Shown here piece by piece: positions 7,731-15,897 of a stretch of DNA of 64,000 nucleotides. The translations under genes and the position numbers were made by a program. The notes under the pieces are model-generated. The model saw only the letters and a list, made by a program, of their open reading frames with translations. It searched no databases and was not told where the DNA came from. The stretch's first letter is position 1; every line of letters starts with the position of its first letter. The DNA is from JANMZO01 sp963763135 (GTDB lineage: Bacteria; Actinomycetota; Acidimicrobiia; Acidimicrobiales; JANYDT01): assembly GCA_963763135.1 (NCBI GenBank), contig CAVXNJ010000004.1:558001-622000 (forward strand), given 5' to 3'.

Positions 7731-9152
7731 ATGACAGTCATGGCAGCTATCACGGTGTTCATCGCTGACGACAGCGTCTTCATTCGCGAAGGGGTCAAGG
7801 CGATGCTGTCCCGGCAACACGACCTCGAGATCGTCGGAGAGGCCGAGGACTATGACGCGTTGATCGCCGGCGCCGAAGCGATGATCCCCGACGTTGTCGT
7901 CAGCGACATTCGCATGCCTCCGAACTTTCTTCGCGAGGGAATCGAGGGATGTCAGATCATCCGGAAGCGCCATCCCGGAACGGGCGTCGTGATCCTGAGC
8001 CAATACGATGACCCTGACTATGCAATCGCGCTCCTTTCGGAAGGGGCGAGCGGTTATGCGTATCTGCTCAAAGACCGCATTGCCGAAGGTGACCAGTTGG
8101 CGCGGGCAATCCGGGAGGTTGCCTCGGGTGGGTCAATGCTCGATCCGATTGTTGTACGCGCGCTGATGAATCCGGTACGTCGAACCGGTGGTCTCGATGC
8201 GGAAGACGATGCGTTGCTGGAGATGGTGGCTGAGGGCAAGCCGATCAAGGCGATCGCGCTTGCCACGCAGTCGACCCCGGCGGCGGTCGAAGCGCGACTT
8301 GAGTCGTTGTTCCTGCGGTTGGCCGAAGGCGTGTCGGCCGGGACCGCCGGGGCGCTCGACCGGCTGAAGCGCCTCCATGGTGCGATCGTTTCCCGCGAGG
8401 AGCAGGGCGAGTCCCTGTCCCGCATGCTTCCGACAGGTATGGCGGACCGTATCCGGGCACGGGGCGCACACGCCGGCGACACCGAGCAACTGAACGTCAC
8501 GGTACTCATGAGCGATATTCGTGGCTACACGACCATAAGTGAACATACTGATCCGTCCAATCTGGCCCAGCAGTTGAATCGGCACCGGGCGGAGATGAAT
8601 CGGGCGATCCTGGGCGCTGGCGGGACGGTTATGCAATACGTCGGCGACGCCGTGATGGCGGTGTTCGGGGCCCCCGAGGCCTCGACCGATCATGCCGACC
8701 GAGCGCTGGTCGCTGCCCACGCGATGCACGCGGCGCAAGTGGAGGTCAACCGTCACTGGATTGCTGAAGGCCTTGAGCCATTTCCGCTGGGAATCGGACT
8801 GTCGACAGGAGATGTCGCGGCCGCCTTTCTCGGATCCGATGAACGCATCGAATACACGGTCGTCGGCGACGCGGTAAACCTCTGCCAGCGAATCCAGCAG
8901 TTTGCAGCCGATGGCGAAATCGTCGTGAGCGACCTGACCTGGGAACAGTTCTCGCTCAAGCCCGATGCCGAGGACCTCGGTGAACAGTTGGTCAAAGGAC
9001 GTTCGACCCCCGTCCGACCCCGGCGGATCGCCCGCGTGGCCGAACCCACGCTTGCCCCATCGGGCACTCCCGGTCCGTCAGGGAAATCAAATTTCGACAA
9101 CAATCACATCAGTGCGGATAACCCGCTCGAACCCCAGGAGGCACGGCCGTGA
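7731..9152 (+). CDS. Response regulator fused to class III adenylate/guanylate cyclase
   Basis: This 473-residue signal-output protein starts with a NarL-like receiver domain (about 6-130; acidic pair Asp13/Asp14, phospho-acceptor Asp59 in SDIRMPP). A short helical, HTH-like linker follows (LLEMVAEGKPIKAIAL). A class III nucleotide cyclase domain occupies about 255-430. The two metal-binding aspartates are Asp262 (LMSDIRGYT) and Asp306 (YVGDAVMAVFG), and the VVGDAVNLCQRIQ segment is present. A Pro/Ser/Gly tail ends the protein. It should make cAMP (or cGMP) under control of a phosphorelay. GTGA overlap couples it to the ABC ATPase at 9149. The histidine kinase at 10001 is the natural partner candidate. 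An alternative start is ATG 7740. Confidence 0.92.
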   Translation: MTVMAAITVFIADDSVFIREGVKAMLSRQHDLEIVGEAEDYDALIAGAEAMIPDVVVSDIRMPPNFLREGIEGCQIIRKRHPGTGVVILSQYDDPDYAIALLSEGASGYAYLLKDRIAEGDQLARAIREVASGGSMLDPIVVRALMNPVRRTGGLDAEDDALLEMVAEGKPIKAIALATQSTPAAVEARLESLFLRLAEGVSAGTAGALDRLKRLHGAIVSREEQGESLSRMLPTGMADRIRARGAHAGDTEQLNVTVLMSDIRGYTTISEHTDPSNLAQQLNRHRAEMNRAILGAGGTVMQYVGDAVMAVFGAPEASTDHADRALVAAHAMHAAQVEVNRHWIAEGLEPFPLGIGLSTGDVAAAFLGSDERIEYTVVGDAVNLCQRIQQFAADGEIVVSDLTWEQFSLKPDAEDLGEQLVKGRSTPVRPRRIARVAEPTLAPSGTPGPSGKSNFDNNHISADNPLEPQEARP

Positions 9153-9907
9153 GCACCGACACGCTCGATCGAGACAACACGAAACCCGAAGGCCCCGACG
9201 GCGCAGCGGACCTGGATCTCGTGGTCGACGCGCAACAGGTTTTCCGGACGTTCGAGGCCGAGACGGCTCCGGTTCGGGCGCTTCGCGGCGCTGATCTGGC
9301 GATCGCAAAGGGCGAGTTCGTGGCCGTTATGGGCCCGTCGGGCTGTGGAAAGTCGACCCTCCTGAACATCGTCGCCGGCCTCGACATAGCCGATGACGGA
9401 ATGGTGACAGTGGCCGGCCAGACCTTGACGGGAAAAACCGAAAGCGAACTCGCGATCATGCGACGCCAGCACATTGGCATCGTCTTCCAGTTTTTCAACC
9501 TCCTCGAAGGTATGACCGCGCTCGAAAACGTGCTGATGCCGGCACTGATTGCCGGTCGCAAACGGAAGGTGGCCGAGACGCGGGCACGTGACCTCCTCGA
9601 CCTGCTCGGGATAGGCGACAAAGCCAAGCAACCCCCCGCTTCGCTCTCGGGTGGCCAACGCCAGCGACTCGCGATCGCTCGGGCGCTGGCAAACGAGCCG
9701 ACGCTGCTTCTGGCCGACGAACCGACCGGTGCACTTGACTCCGAAGGTGGCGAGGAAGTGTTGGAGTTGTTCACTCGACTGCACGCAAACGGCCAAACGA
9801 TCCTCCTCGTGACACACGATCAACCGGTGGCCGACGCCGCACAACGGATTGTTCGAATGAAAGACGGACGCGTCGTCGACGACGGCCGGGGCCTGGCGGC
9901 GGTGTGA
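9149..9907 (+). CDS. MacB/LolD-type ABC transporter ATPase
   Basis: A 252-residue ABC ATPase of the MacB/LolD/FtsE class. Walker A is GPSGCGKST (Lys68), the Q-loop is VFQFFNLLEGMTALENV, the signature is LSGGQRQR (166-173), Walker B is LLLADEPTGALD (Glu191) and the H-loop is VTHD. The first ~28 residues are an acidic extension. The GTG start overlaps the cyclase stop by 4 bp. It is the only ABC ATPase in the window, while five FtsX-type permeases lie within 15 kb. It may therefore energise several of them, which is inference. Confidence 0.95.
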   Translation: MSTDTLDRDNTKPEGPDGAADLDLVVDAQQVFRTFEAETAPVRALRGADLAIAKGEFVAVMGPSGCGKSTLLNIVAGLDIADDGMVTVAGQTLTGKTESELAIMRRQHIGIVFQFFNLLEGMTALENVLMPALIAGRKRKVAETRARDLLDLLGIGDKAKQPPASLSGGQRQRLAIARALANEPTLLLADEPTGALDSEGGEEVLELFTRLHANGQTILLVTHDQPVADAAQRIVRMKDGRVVDDGRGLAAV

Positions 9908-10000
9908 ACACACCGCAATCGTTCGTGAACCGGTGAGTCAACCTCCGATGTTGCCTTCAGCAATGACCACTCGCTCTGGTGAACAGTCGCCGGTGAACCC

Positions 10001-12139
10001 ATGACGATGCAGTCGTCAGTCGGACGGGTCGGAGGGCCCGAACGCGTTTCTGCGGCGGCAACGAATGCGTCCTCACCCCTCGGGTTCGGCGCGGCAATTG
10101 TGGCCCTAGCGGCGAGTGTTGTCGCCACTGCTTTGGCCGTCGGATCCGACTCGGTTACGCCAACCGTCGAACTCGTTTGCGTACTTAGTTGTATCTGGGC
10201 GACAAGCATGGTGGTCACGGTCAGGCGCCGGCCAATCCCGTGGAACACCACCGCAGCGGCATTTGCTTTCGTAATCGGTGTCGGCGTGCTGTCATGGGTC
10301 GCGAACACGACGTCGGAGTTGAACGGAATCATGTCCCTGGTCGCTGACCTGGGTGAACGCCTGTGTCTGTGTCTGATGCCCGCACTTGCGCTGCATCTCA
10401 TGTTGACCCTGCCCAACGGTCAGTTCGCACGCGCCACCCACCGTCGGATCGTGCTCGCCGCCTACAGCGTGGCCGTTGCGTTGGCGACGGCGCTTCTCGT
10501 CGACCGCGACGCCGTCCTCCGATGGCCGATCGCGATTCTTTGGACGACGCTGGCCGCCGCGCTCCCAATTGCCAACTCGGCGTACCGTTCCGCGGGCGTA
10601 CTTACCCAGCGGCGACTGCAGTGGTCGGGATGGGCTGTCGTTGTTGCTGCGGAGATTGCGTTATTGGGGGCTGCGCTCACGTTGGCCGTCGGTTGGCCGC
10701 ATCACGATGCCGATGTGGCGCTCGCCGCTTCGGCGTTGCTTCCGGTCGCGATTGCCGCCGGAACCGTCCCTCGGCTCCTCTCCCGGATCGATCGCATCCT
10801 CACGCACACGGTGTCGCTCACCGGACTCACGGCGCTCATTGTCGCGGCCTACCTGTTGGCTCTTGCGGCGTTCGGGCGCCGACCGACCGGAAGCGAACGG
10901 TCATTGCTGTTCTTCTCCATGGCCGCTGCGGCGGGCGCATCGCTGGCCTACAACCCGTCGCGGGCATGGCTGAGCGACCGTGCGAACCGTGTCATTTACG
11001 GCGAACGGATATCTCCCGATGAAGCGCTTCGGACGTGGAGCTCCCGCCTCTCGCGCGCGATTCCCCTTGATGAGCTTTTGCTGCAGCTGGCCGAAACCCT
11101 GCGGAAATCCATGCAGCTCAAAACGGCTCAGATCTGGACCGGCACCGACGGTCACTACGAGGTGGCGGCGATGGTTCCGAGTCGACCGGTGTCGCCGTTG
11201 ACGGTCGGCGCCAAAGAGCAGGGTGTGGTCAGTCGAGCCGGTGTGTCCGGGGGAACGTGGCTCGACATCTGGCTTCCCGGTCTCGTGAGTCCGACTGCAT
11301 CCGTCGCCACGCGAGTGGCCCCAATCGCACACAGCGGCGAACTCCTCGGGCTGATCGTATGCGAACGTAACGTTGACGCGGCCGCATTCACCGAGGAGAA
11401 CGATCGGGTTCTCACCGAGCTGGCGCGCCAAGTCGGCTTGGCCCTCCACAACGTTCAACTCGACACTGCGCTTCAGGCGTCGTTGAACGAACTTCGCCAG
11501 ACCAACGACGAACTCCGCGCCTCCCGGGTTCGAATCGTTGCCGCCGGGGATACCGAGCGACGCAAGCTGGAGCGCAACCTGCACGATGGCGCCCAGCAGC
11601 ATCTTGTCGCCCTCGCGGTCAAGCTTCGACTTGCCAAGGATGCCGTTGTCGACGACCCGGCCGATGCCGAGGCGATGATCGATGAAATCCGCGGCAACCT
11701 GCAAGAAGCGATCGCGGAATTGCGATCGTTGGCCCACGGTATCTTTCCACCGCTTCTGGTATCCGGCGGGTTGGCCGAGGCGCTCCCGGCGGCGGCATCG
11801 CGTGCCGCGCTGCCGACCTTCGCCGAGGTGAAGGTCGGACGCCATGCCCAAGATCTTGAAGCTGCGATCTACTTCTGCTGCATGGAGGCGTTGCAGAACG
11901 CGGGTAAGCATGCCGGCGAGACGGCAAGCGGAATGGTGAAGGTGTGGGAGGACAAAACCACCTTGCACTGGGAGGTCTCCGACGACGGTGCAGGCTTCGA
12001 CCTCGCACATGGCGCCGGCGATGGCCACGGGTTCGTGAACATGCGGGACCGGATGGGGGCGTTCGGTGGCACCGTCAGTGTCGCCAGCATGCCGGGGAAG
12101 GGTACGTCGATTCACGGCGTCGTCCCACTCGTCTCCTAG
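10001..12139 (+). CDS. Membrane sensor histidine kinase (HisKA_3 / NarX-LiaS class)
   Basis: A 712-residue kinase. Roughly residues 25-310 carry about eight hydrophobic helices, which probably form an integral-membrane sensor. A GAF-like domain follows (about 345-490; IAHSGELLGLIVCERN). The HisKA_3 box is ERRKLERNLHDGAQQH with phospho-accepting His528. The HATPase_c domain has EALQNAGKHA (N box), SDDGAGFD (G1) and GHGFVNMRDRM (G2). It lies 93 bp downstream of the ABC ATPase on the same strand. It faces two response regulators on the opposite strand, which with the REC-cyclase are its candidate targets. Confidence 0.92.
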   Translation: MTMQSSVGRVGGPERVSAAATNASSPLGFGAAIVALAASVVATALAVGSDSVTPTVELVCVLSCIWATSMVVTVRRRPIPWNTTAAAFAFVIGVGVLSWVANTTSELNGIMSLVADLGERLCLCLMPALALHLMLTLPNGQFARATHRRIVLAAYSVAVALATALLVDRDAVLRWPIAILWTTLAAALPIANSAYRSAGVLTQRRLQWSGWAVVVAAEIALLGAALTLAVGWPHHDADVALAASALLPVAIAAGTVPRLLSRIDRILTHTVSLTGLTALIVAAYLLALAAFGRRPTGSERSLLFFSMAAAAGASLAYNPSRAWLSDRANRVIYGERISPDEALRTWSSRLSRAIPLDELLLQLAETLRKSMQLKTAQIWTGTDGHYEVAAMVPSRPVSPLTVGAKEQGVVSRAGVSGGTWLDIWLPGLVSPTASVATRVAPIAHSGELLGLIVCERNVDAAAFTEENDRVLTELARQVGLALHNVQLDTALQASLNELRQTNDELRASRVRIVAAGDTERRKLERNLHDGAQQHLVALAVKLRLAKDAVVDDPADAEAMIDEIRGNLQEAIAELRSLAHGIFPPLLVSGGLAEALPAAASRAALPTFAEVKVGRHAQDLEAAIYFCCMEALQNAGKHAGETASGMVKVWEDKTTLHWEVSDDGAGFDLAHGAGDGHGFVNMRDRMGAFGGTVSVASMPGKGTSIHGVVPLVS

Positions 12140-12295
12140 GCCGGTCACGTCGTGGAGCCTGAACCGAATCGGCCTCAGTCACCGACGACCGGGTTACGGG
12201 TCACAACGCGACGGAAACCCCTTCGCCCGTCCACCTTCGATCCCTCGCAGTCGTTTCCACCGATCAGCCGGTGGGTGCCTTCGAGTGAGTGGACC

Positions 12296-12739
12296 TTAGC
12301 GCTCGCTGCTCTGCCAGGCCGGGTCGCCACCGGCTTCCCAAAGTCGCCGCACGACACGGGGTGAGAGCTCATCTTTGTTGACGTACGCTGCCGCCCCGCA
12401 TGTTCGCGCTCCTGGAGGCAGGTCGTCGATCGCGTAGGTCGACACGAGGATTATGAAGGTCTCGGGAAAGACGCTCGTGATTGCTCGCGTGGCCTCAACC
12501 CCGTCGAGTGCACCCATGTTGATGTCCATCAGCACCATCGAAGGTCGCAGTTCAGTGACCAGGTCTATGGCCTCCTCACCCGAGATGGCCTCACCGACCA
12601 GCTCAAAACCGGCAACGCGAGAGATCACCGCGCGAGCCGCGTCTCGAAATGGTGCCTGGTCGTCGACCACGAGGACCCGGACGGCTCCGAGTTCGTTTCC
12701 GCTGGACTCGATTGGCTTGTTCATCAGTACACATCCCAT
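12296..12739 (-). CDS. Single-domain (receiver-only) response regulator
   Basis: This 147-residue protein is almost entirely a receiver domain. It has the Asp26/Asp27 pair, phospho-acceptor Asp72 in LMDINMG, Ser/Thr in ILVSTY and Lys in YVNKDEL. No output domain follows, and the C-terminus is a short helix. A later in-frame ATG (12724) could be the true start. It resembles the receiver of NarL/DesR regulators, so it may be a phosphate sink or a protein-interaction regulator for the kinase at 10001. The adjacent gene at 12761 encodes a complete NarL-type regulator. Confidence 0.88.
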   Translation of the reverse strand: MGCVLMNKPIESSGNELGAVRVLVVDDQAPFRDAARAVISRVAGFELVGEAISGEEAIDLVTELRPSMVLMDINMGALDGVEATRAITSVFPETFIILVSTYAIDDLPPGARTCGAAAYVNKDELSPRVVRRLWEAGGDPAWQSSER

Positions 12740-12760
12740 GACGCCATTTAGCGTGACAGT

Positions 12761-13474
12761 TCAGCGCTGGCTGGGGAAGCGTGCTGCTACGTCGCCTCCG
12801 GTGTGGCCAGCATCACCATTGGAGAGGTACATGAGAACGGCGCTGACCCGCCGGTTGACGTCGCGCTCTTCGTTGAGGTGGAGCTTCGCGAATATCGCGT
12901 TGATGTGCTTCTCAACCGCCCGTTCGGACAGTACGAGTGCCGCGGCGATCGCCGCGTTCGACTTGCCCTCGGCCATCGAGCCGAGCACCTGCCGTTCGCG
13001 CGGCGTCAGAAAATCGATTGGCGATTTCGATGAAGTCCTCGATGACGCAACGAGATGCTCAACGACCTGAGGATCAATCACCGCTCCGCCGTTGGCGACA
13101 ACGCGTATCGCGTCGAGCAGGTCGTCGACATCAGCAACCCGGTCCTTCAGCAGGTAGCCGCGGCGGGCCGAGCCGCCGGCGAGCAGAGCGACGGCGTACG
13201 CCGGAGAAACGTATTGGCTGAGTACGATGACCGCCATCTGGGGATGCGACGCTCCTAATGCCGAGGCCGCGCGTATCCCCTCGTCGGTGCTCGTGGGCGG
13301 CATCCGAATGTCGGTCACCACAACATCGGGAACGCACTCCCCGGCGAGTTTCAACAGCGATTCGTAATCGGAGGCTGTTCCTGCCAGTTCGAATCCGGCC
13401 GTGGACGAAAGGAGCCGAGCGAGACCGTCGCGAAGCAGGGCGTTGTCTTCCGCGACAGCGACTCGAATAGTCAT
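12761..13474 (-). CDS. NarL/FixJ-family response regulator
   Basis: A 237-residue regulator. The receiver domain has Glu9/Asp10 and phospho-acceptor Asp55 in TDIRMPP. The C-terminal LuxR-type HTH (LTPRERQVLGSMAEGKSNAAIA, SERAVEKHINAIFAKL) predicts DNA binding. ATG 13474 is chosen because the open frame upstream has no family similarity and runs into the permease gene. Its receiver is close to that of the REC-cyclase at 7731 (shared DIRMPP and VILSQY motifs), which suggests both answer the same kinase. It lies just downstream of the permease cluster on the same strand. Confidence 0.92.
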   Translation of the reverse strand: MTIRVAVAEDNALLRDGLARLLSSTAGFELAGTASDYESLLKLAGECVPDVVVTDIRMPPTSTDEGIRAASALGASHPQMAVIVLSQYVSPAYAVALLAGGSARRGYLLKDRVADVDDLLDAIRVVANGGAVIDPQVVEHLVASSRTSSKSPIDFLTPRERQVLGSMAEGKSNAAIAAALVLSERAVEKHINAIFAKLHLNEERDVNRRVSAVLMYLSNGDAGHTGGDVAARFPSQR

Positions 13475-13524
13475 GATGCTGATACTAGTTGCGCGGTCAA
13501 GTGATGCCGTTGGACGGTAGACGG

Positions 13525-15897
13525 TCATTCGGACCTCAGGACCACGGCGGGACGCAGCCTCGAAGCCCGGCGACTCGGAATGACCGCCAGGGCATTCGCG
13601 ATCAGTAGTGCCAGCGGGACAACCACTGCGAAGGCAACGAACGCAACAGGAGCGACGAAGCGCAGCGGCACCCGGTCCGTGATCTGTTGCCATCCGAATC
13701 GACCTGCGATGATCCCCAGGGGAATGCCGATCGCCAAACCGGTTGCGGCAACGGTCGTTGCTTGCGACAGAACGATCGCCGTCGCACCGCGCCGGGTGAT
13801 TCCCATCGCCCGATAGACGGCGAAGTCGCGCCGTCGGTGTCGGACCGAGGTGAAGAGCGAATGCCCGATTGCGGACATGCCGAGTACCGCAAGGAACACG
13901 GCGAGGACAAAGGGAAGCATTCGGACGTTGCGCAAATTCAGCAACTCGCGCGGGATGTCTTTCACATCGATTGCCTCAGCTCGGTTACCAACCGCTTCAG
14001 TCAACACCTGCATCTGTTTGTCGTAGTCCCCGGGTCGAAACCGTACTGCGACGATCTTGTCGTTTGACACACCGGGAAGGTCCAGATTCTTTTGGAGCGT
14101 GAAGAACTGTTCGTTGGCGAGCAAAGCGCCTTCGTCGAAAGCGGAGTGGATGTCATTCGGGAACAGGGTGACGCCGACCACCACACAGTCCGTTCCATCT
14201 GCCAACCTGACCTCATCACCCAGCCCCACCCCAAGGAGTTCGGCACTGGCGGGGCCGAGAGCGATCTCGCCGAGGCCAGTCGGGAGACGCCCGTCGACGA
14301 CCGTGAACCGAATCCCGGGCTTGCTGGGATGGTCCATGACCGTGAAGGCGGCGATACCAGCAGAGCGGTCTGTTCCTGCGCTCAATTCGGTGACGGCACG
14401 CACGACGGAGATGGCCGCGGTCACGTCGGGAATGCGCGCAATGTCATCGAACAGTTTCGGGCTCACACCCCGGTCTGTCTTGTTTTCCGTGTTGGCCAGA
14501 ACGCTGGCGTCCCACACCACACCCGCCCGTTCCTCGTGCGACAGGGCATCATCGATGCCGTGGTTCAGATTGATCATGCCAACCACCCCACTGACTGCGG
14601 CGGCAGCACCGACCAGTGCGGCCGCCGCGCCGGTGCGACGGGCGCCGCTACGCCACTCCGTGGCCATGGCCAGCCCCAGACCGACAGTGATCGGGCGACG
14701 GTGGCGAACCCACGTCCGCAGCGGGCCCGGTCGCGTAAGGGTCGGTGCCGCGGTGGAACCCGAGACCCTCCACGCTGACCACAGCGTTGCGGCGGCTACT
14801 GCGAGCAAAAGCAATGCCAGGCTGACGATCAGCAGCATCGGTGCGACCCGAATTCCGCGGTCCGGGTCGATCTTTGCCGCGTAACCAACCGGGAACCAAC
14901 GTGACGCCGCGACGGTAGTAAGTGCGCTGATTATCAATCCGATTGCCACGGTCAACAGATGCGGCAGTGTTGCCGCCCGAACCACGTCGGCGCGGGTCAG
15001 GCCCATTGCCCGCAGCGTCGGCGAATCGGTGCCGATGGTTGCGGCCGACCGGAGAAGAGCCTGCCCCACCAATATCACGCCTGCGACAAGCAGCACGCCG
15101 GCCAAGACGATGAGCATCGCCTGCTCGACGTTCAGCGTGGTACGCACGCGCCGTGAGGCGGCCCGCATATCGAGGACGGGAATTCCTTCGGCCACGTCCT
15201 TGCTGGCCATCGCCCGAAACTCGCGTATGTCTGCGTCTGGCGTGAGCTTCACATTTGCGTTCTCGAGAATCAGGACTCGGTCACCGTACCTTTTCACGTA
15301 GCCGGGTGACACGTTCACGTACCCGTTCGTGAACACGAACTTTTGAAGGTTCCGTATCACCCCGACAATGCGCAGTTCCACTGTCGGTCCGGTGGCATTG
15401 AGAAAGTCAACATCAGTGTTCGAAAGGGCCGTGAACGTGATGGTGGAGCCGAGCGGAGTCTGACGAGCCCCGTCCTCATCGACGACGACCTCATCGGAAG
15501 CGTTCGGGTCAAACATACGTCCGCGCACTACGATCGGCCGGTCTACCTGGTTCAGCCACTGATCGTCGACCGCCCCGAACAGTGGCCCGCTCGATTGTCC
15601 GTTCACTTTGCCGAAGAGGAGCGTCCAAGGGGCGATTGCTACCACCCCGCGGCGCTTCGCCAACTTGGACCAGTCGGGTCGGAAGACCCCCACCTGCGAA
15701 CCGAACACGACGGCGTCGCTGGCGTTCGTTTTGTCAGACAGTCGCTTCAATGACGTCGCGGTGCGACGGGCTCCGTCGAATGCCGCGGCCGCAACCCCCA
15801 TGATCAACCCGGCGAGCACGCCGAGAACGATGAGTGATTTCCAACGGGCGCGGAGGTCGCTTCGGCTCCACATGTTTGTTGCCAGGGATGTGGTCAT
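13525..15897 (-). CDS. FtsX/MacB-type ABC transporter permease (paralogue 2)
   Basis: A 790-residue permease. The N-terminal helix is SLIVLGVLAGLIMGVAAAAF, followed by a first extracytoplasmic domain. The central helices lie around AMLIVLAGVLLVAGVILVGQ and MLLIVSLALLLLAVAAATL. A second extracytoplasmic domain and C-terminal helices (MLPFVLAVFLAVLGMSAIGH, FVAPVAFVAFAVVVPLALL) complete it, and it ends in VVLRSE. It is most similar to paralogue 4 (shared RARWKSL/RRRWKSL start and ARRTAT motif). The start codon overlaps the stop of paralogue 3 by 4 bp, so the two are one translational unit. Confidence 0.9.
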   Translation of the reverse strand: MTTSLATNMWSRSDLRARWKSLIVLGVLAGLIMGVAAAAFDGARRTATSLKRLSDKTNASDAVVFGSQVGVFRPDWSKLAKRRGVVAIAPWTLLFGKVNGQSSGPLFGAVDDQWLNQVDRPIVVRGRMFDPNASDEVVVDEDGARQTPLGSTITFTALSNTDVDFLNATGPTVELRIVGVIRNLQKFVFTNGYVNVSPGYVKRYGDRVLILENANVKLTPDADIREFRAMASKDVAEGIPVLDMRAASRRVRTTLNVEQAMLIVLAGVLLVAGVILVGQALLRSAATIGTDSPTLRAMGLTRADVVRAATLPHLLTVAIGLIISALTTVAASRWFPVGYAAKIDPDRGIRVAPMLLIVSLALLLLAVAAATLWSAWRVSGSTAAPTLTRPGPLRTWVRHRRPITVGLGLAMATEWRSGARRTGAAAALVGAAAAVSGVVGMINLNHGIDDALSHEERAGVVWDASVLANTENKTDRGVSPKLFDDIARIPDVTAAISVVRAVTELSAGTDRSAGIAAFTVMDHPSKPGIRFTVVDGRLPTGLGEIALGPASAELLGVGLGDEVRLADGTDCVVVGVTLFPNDIHSAFDEGALLANEQFFTLQKNLDLPGVSNDKIVAVRFRPGDYDKQMQVLTEAVGNRAEAIDVKDIPRELLNLRNVRMLPFVLAVFLAVLGMSAIGHSLFTSVRHRRRDFAVYRAMGITRRGATAIVLSQATTVAATGLAIGIPLGIIAGRFGWQQITDRVPLRFVAPVAFVAFAVVVPLALLIANALAVIPSRRASRLRPAVVLRSE

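Noticed and set aside
10901..12148. Long minus-strand ORF of 415 codons opposite the histidine kinase
   Set aside because: It lies entirely within a gene with complete HisKA_3 and HATPase motifs, has no recognisable domain, and is explained by GC-rich third positions.
12140..12295. Possible terminator between the histidine kinase and the convergent response regulator
   Set aside because: Only weak inverted repeats without a T-run were found.
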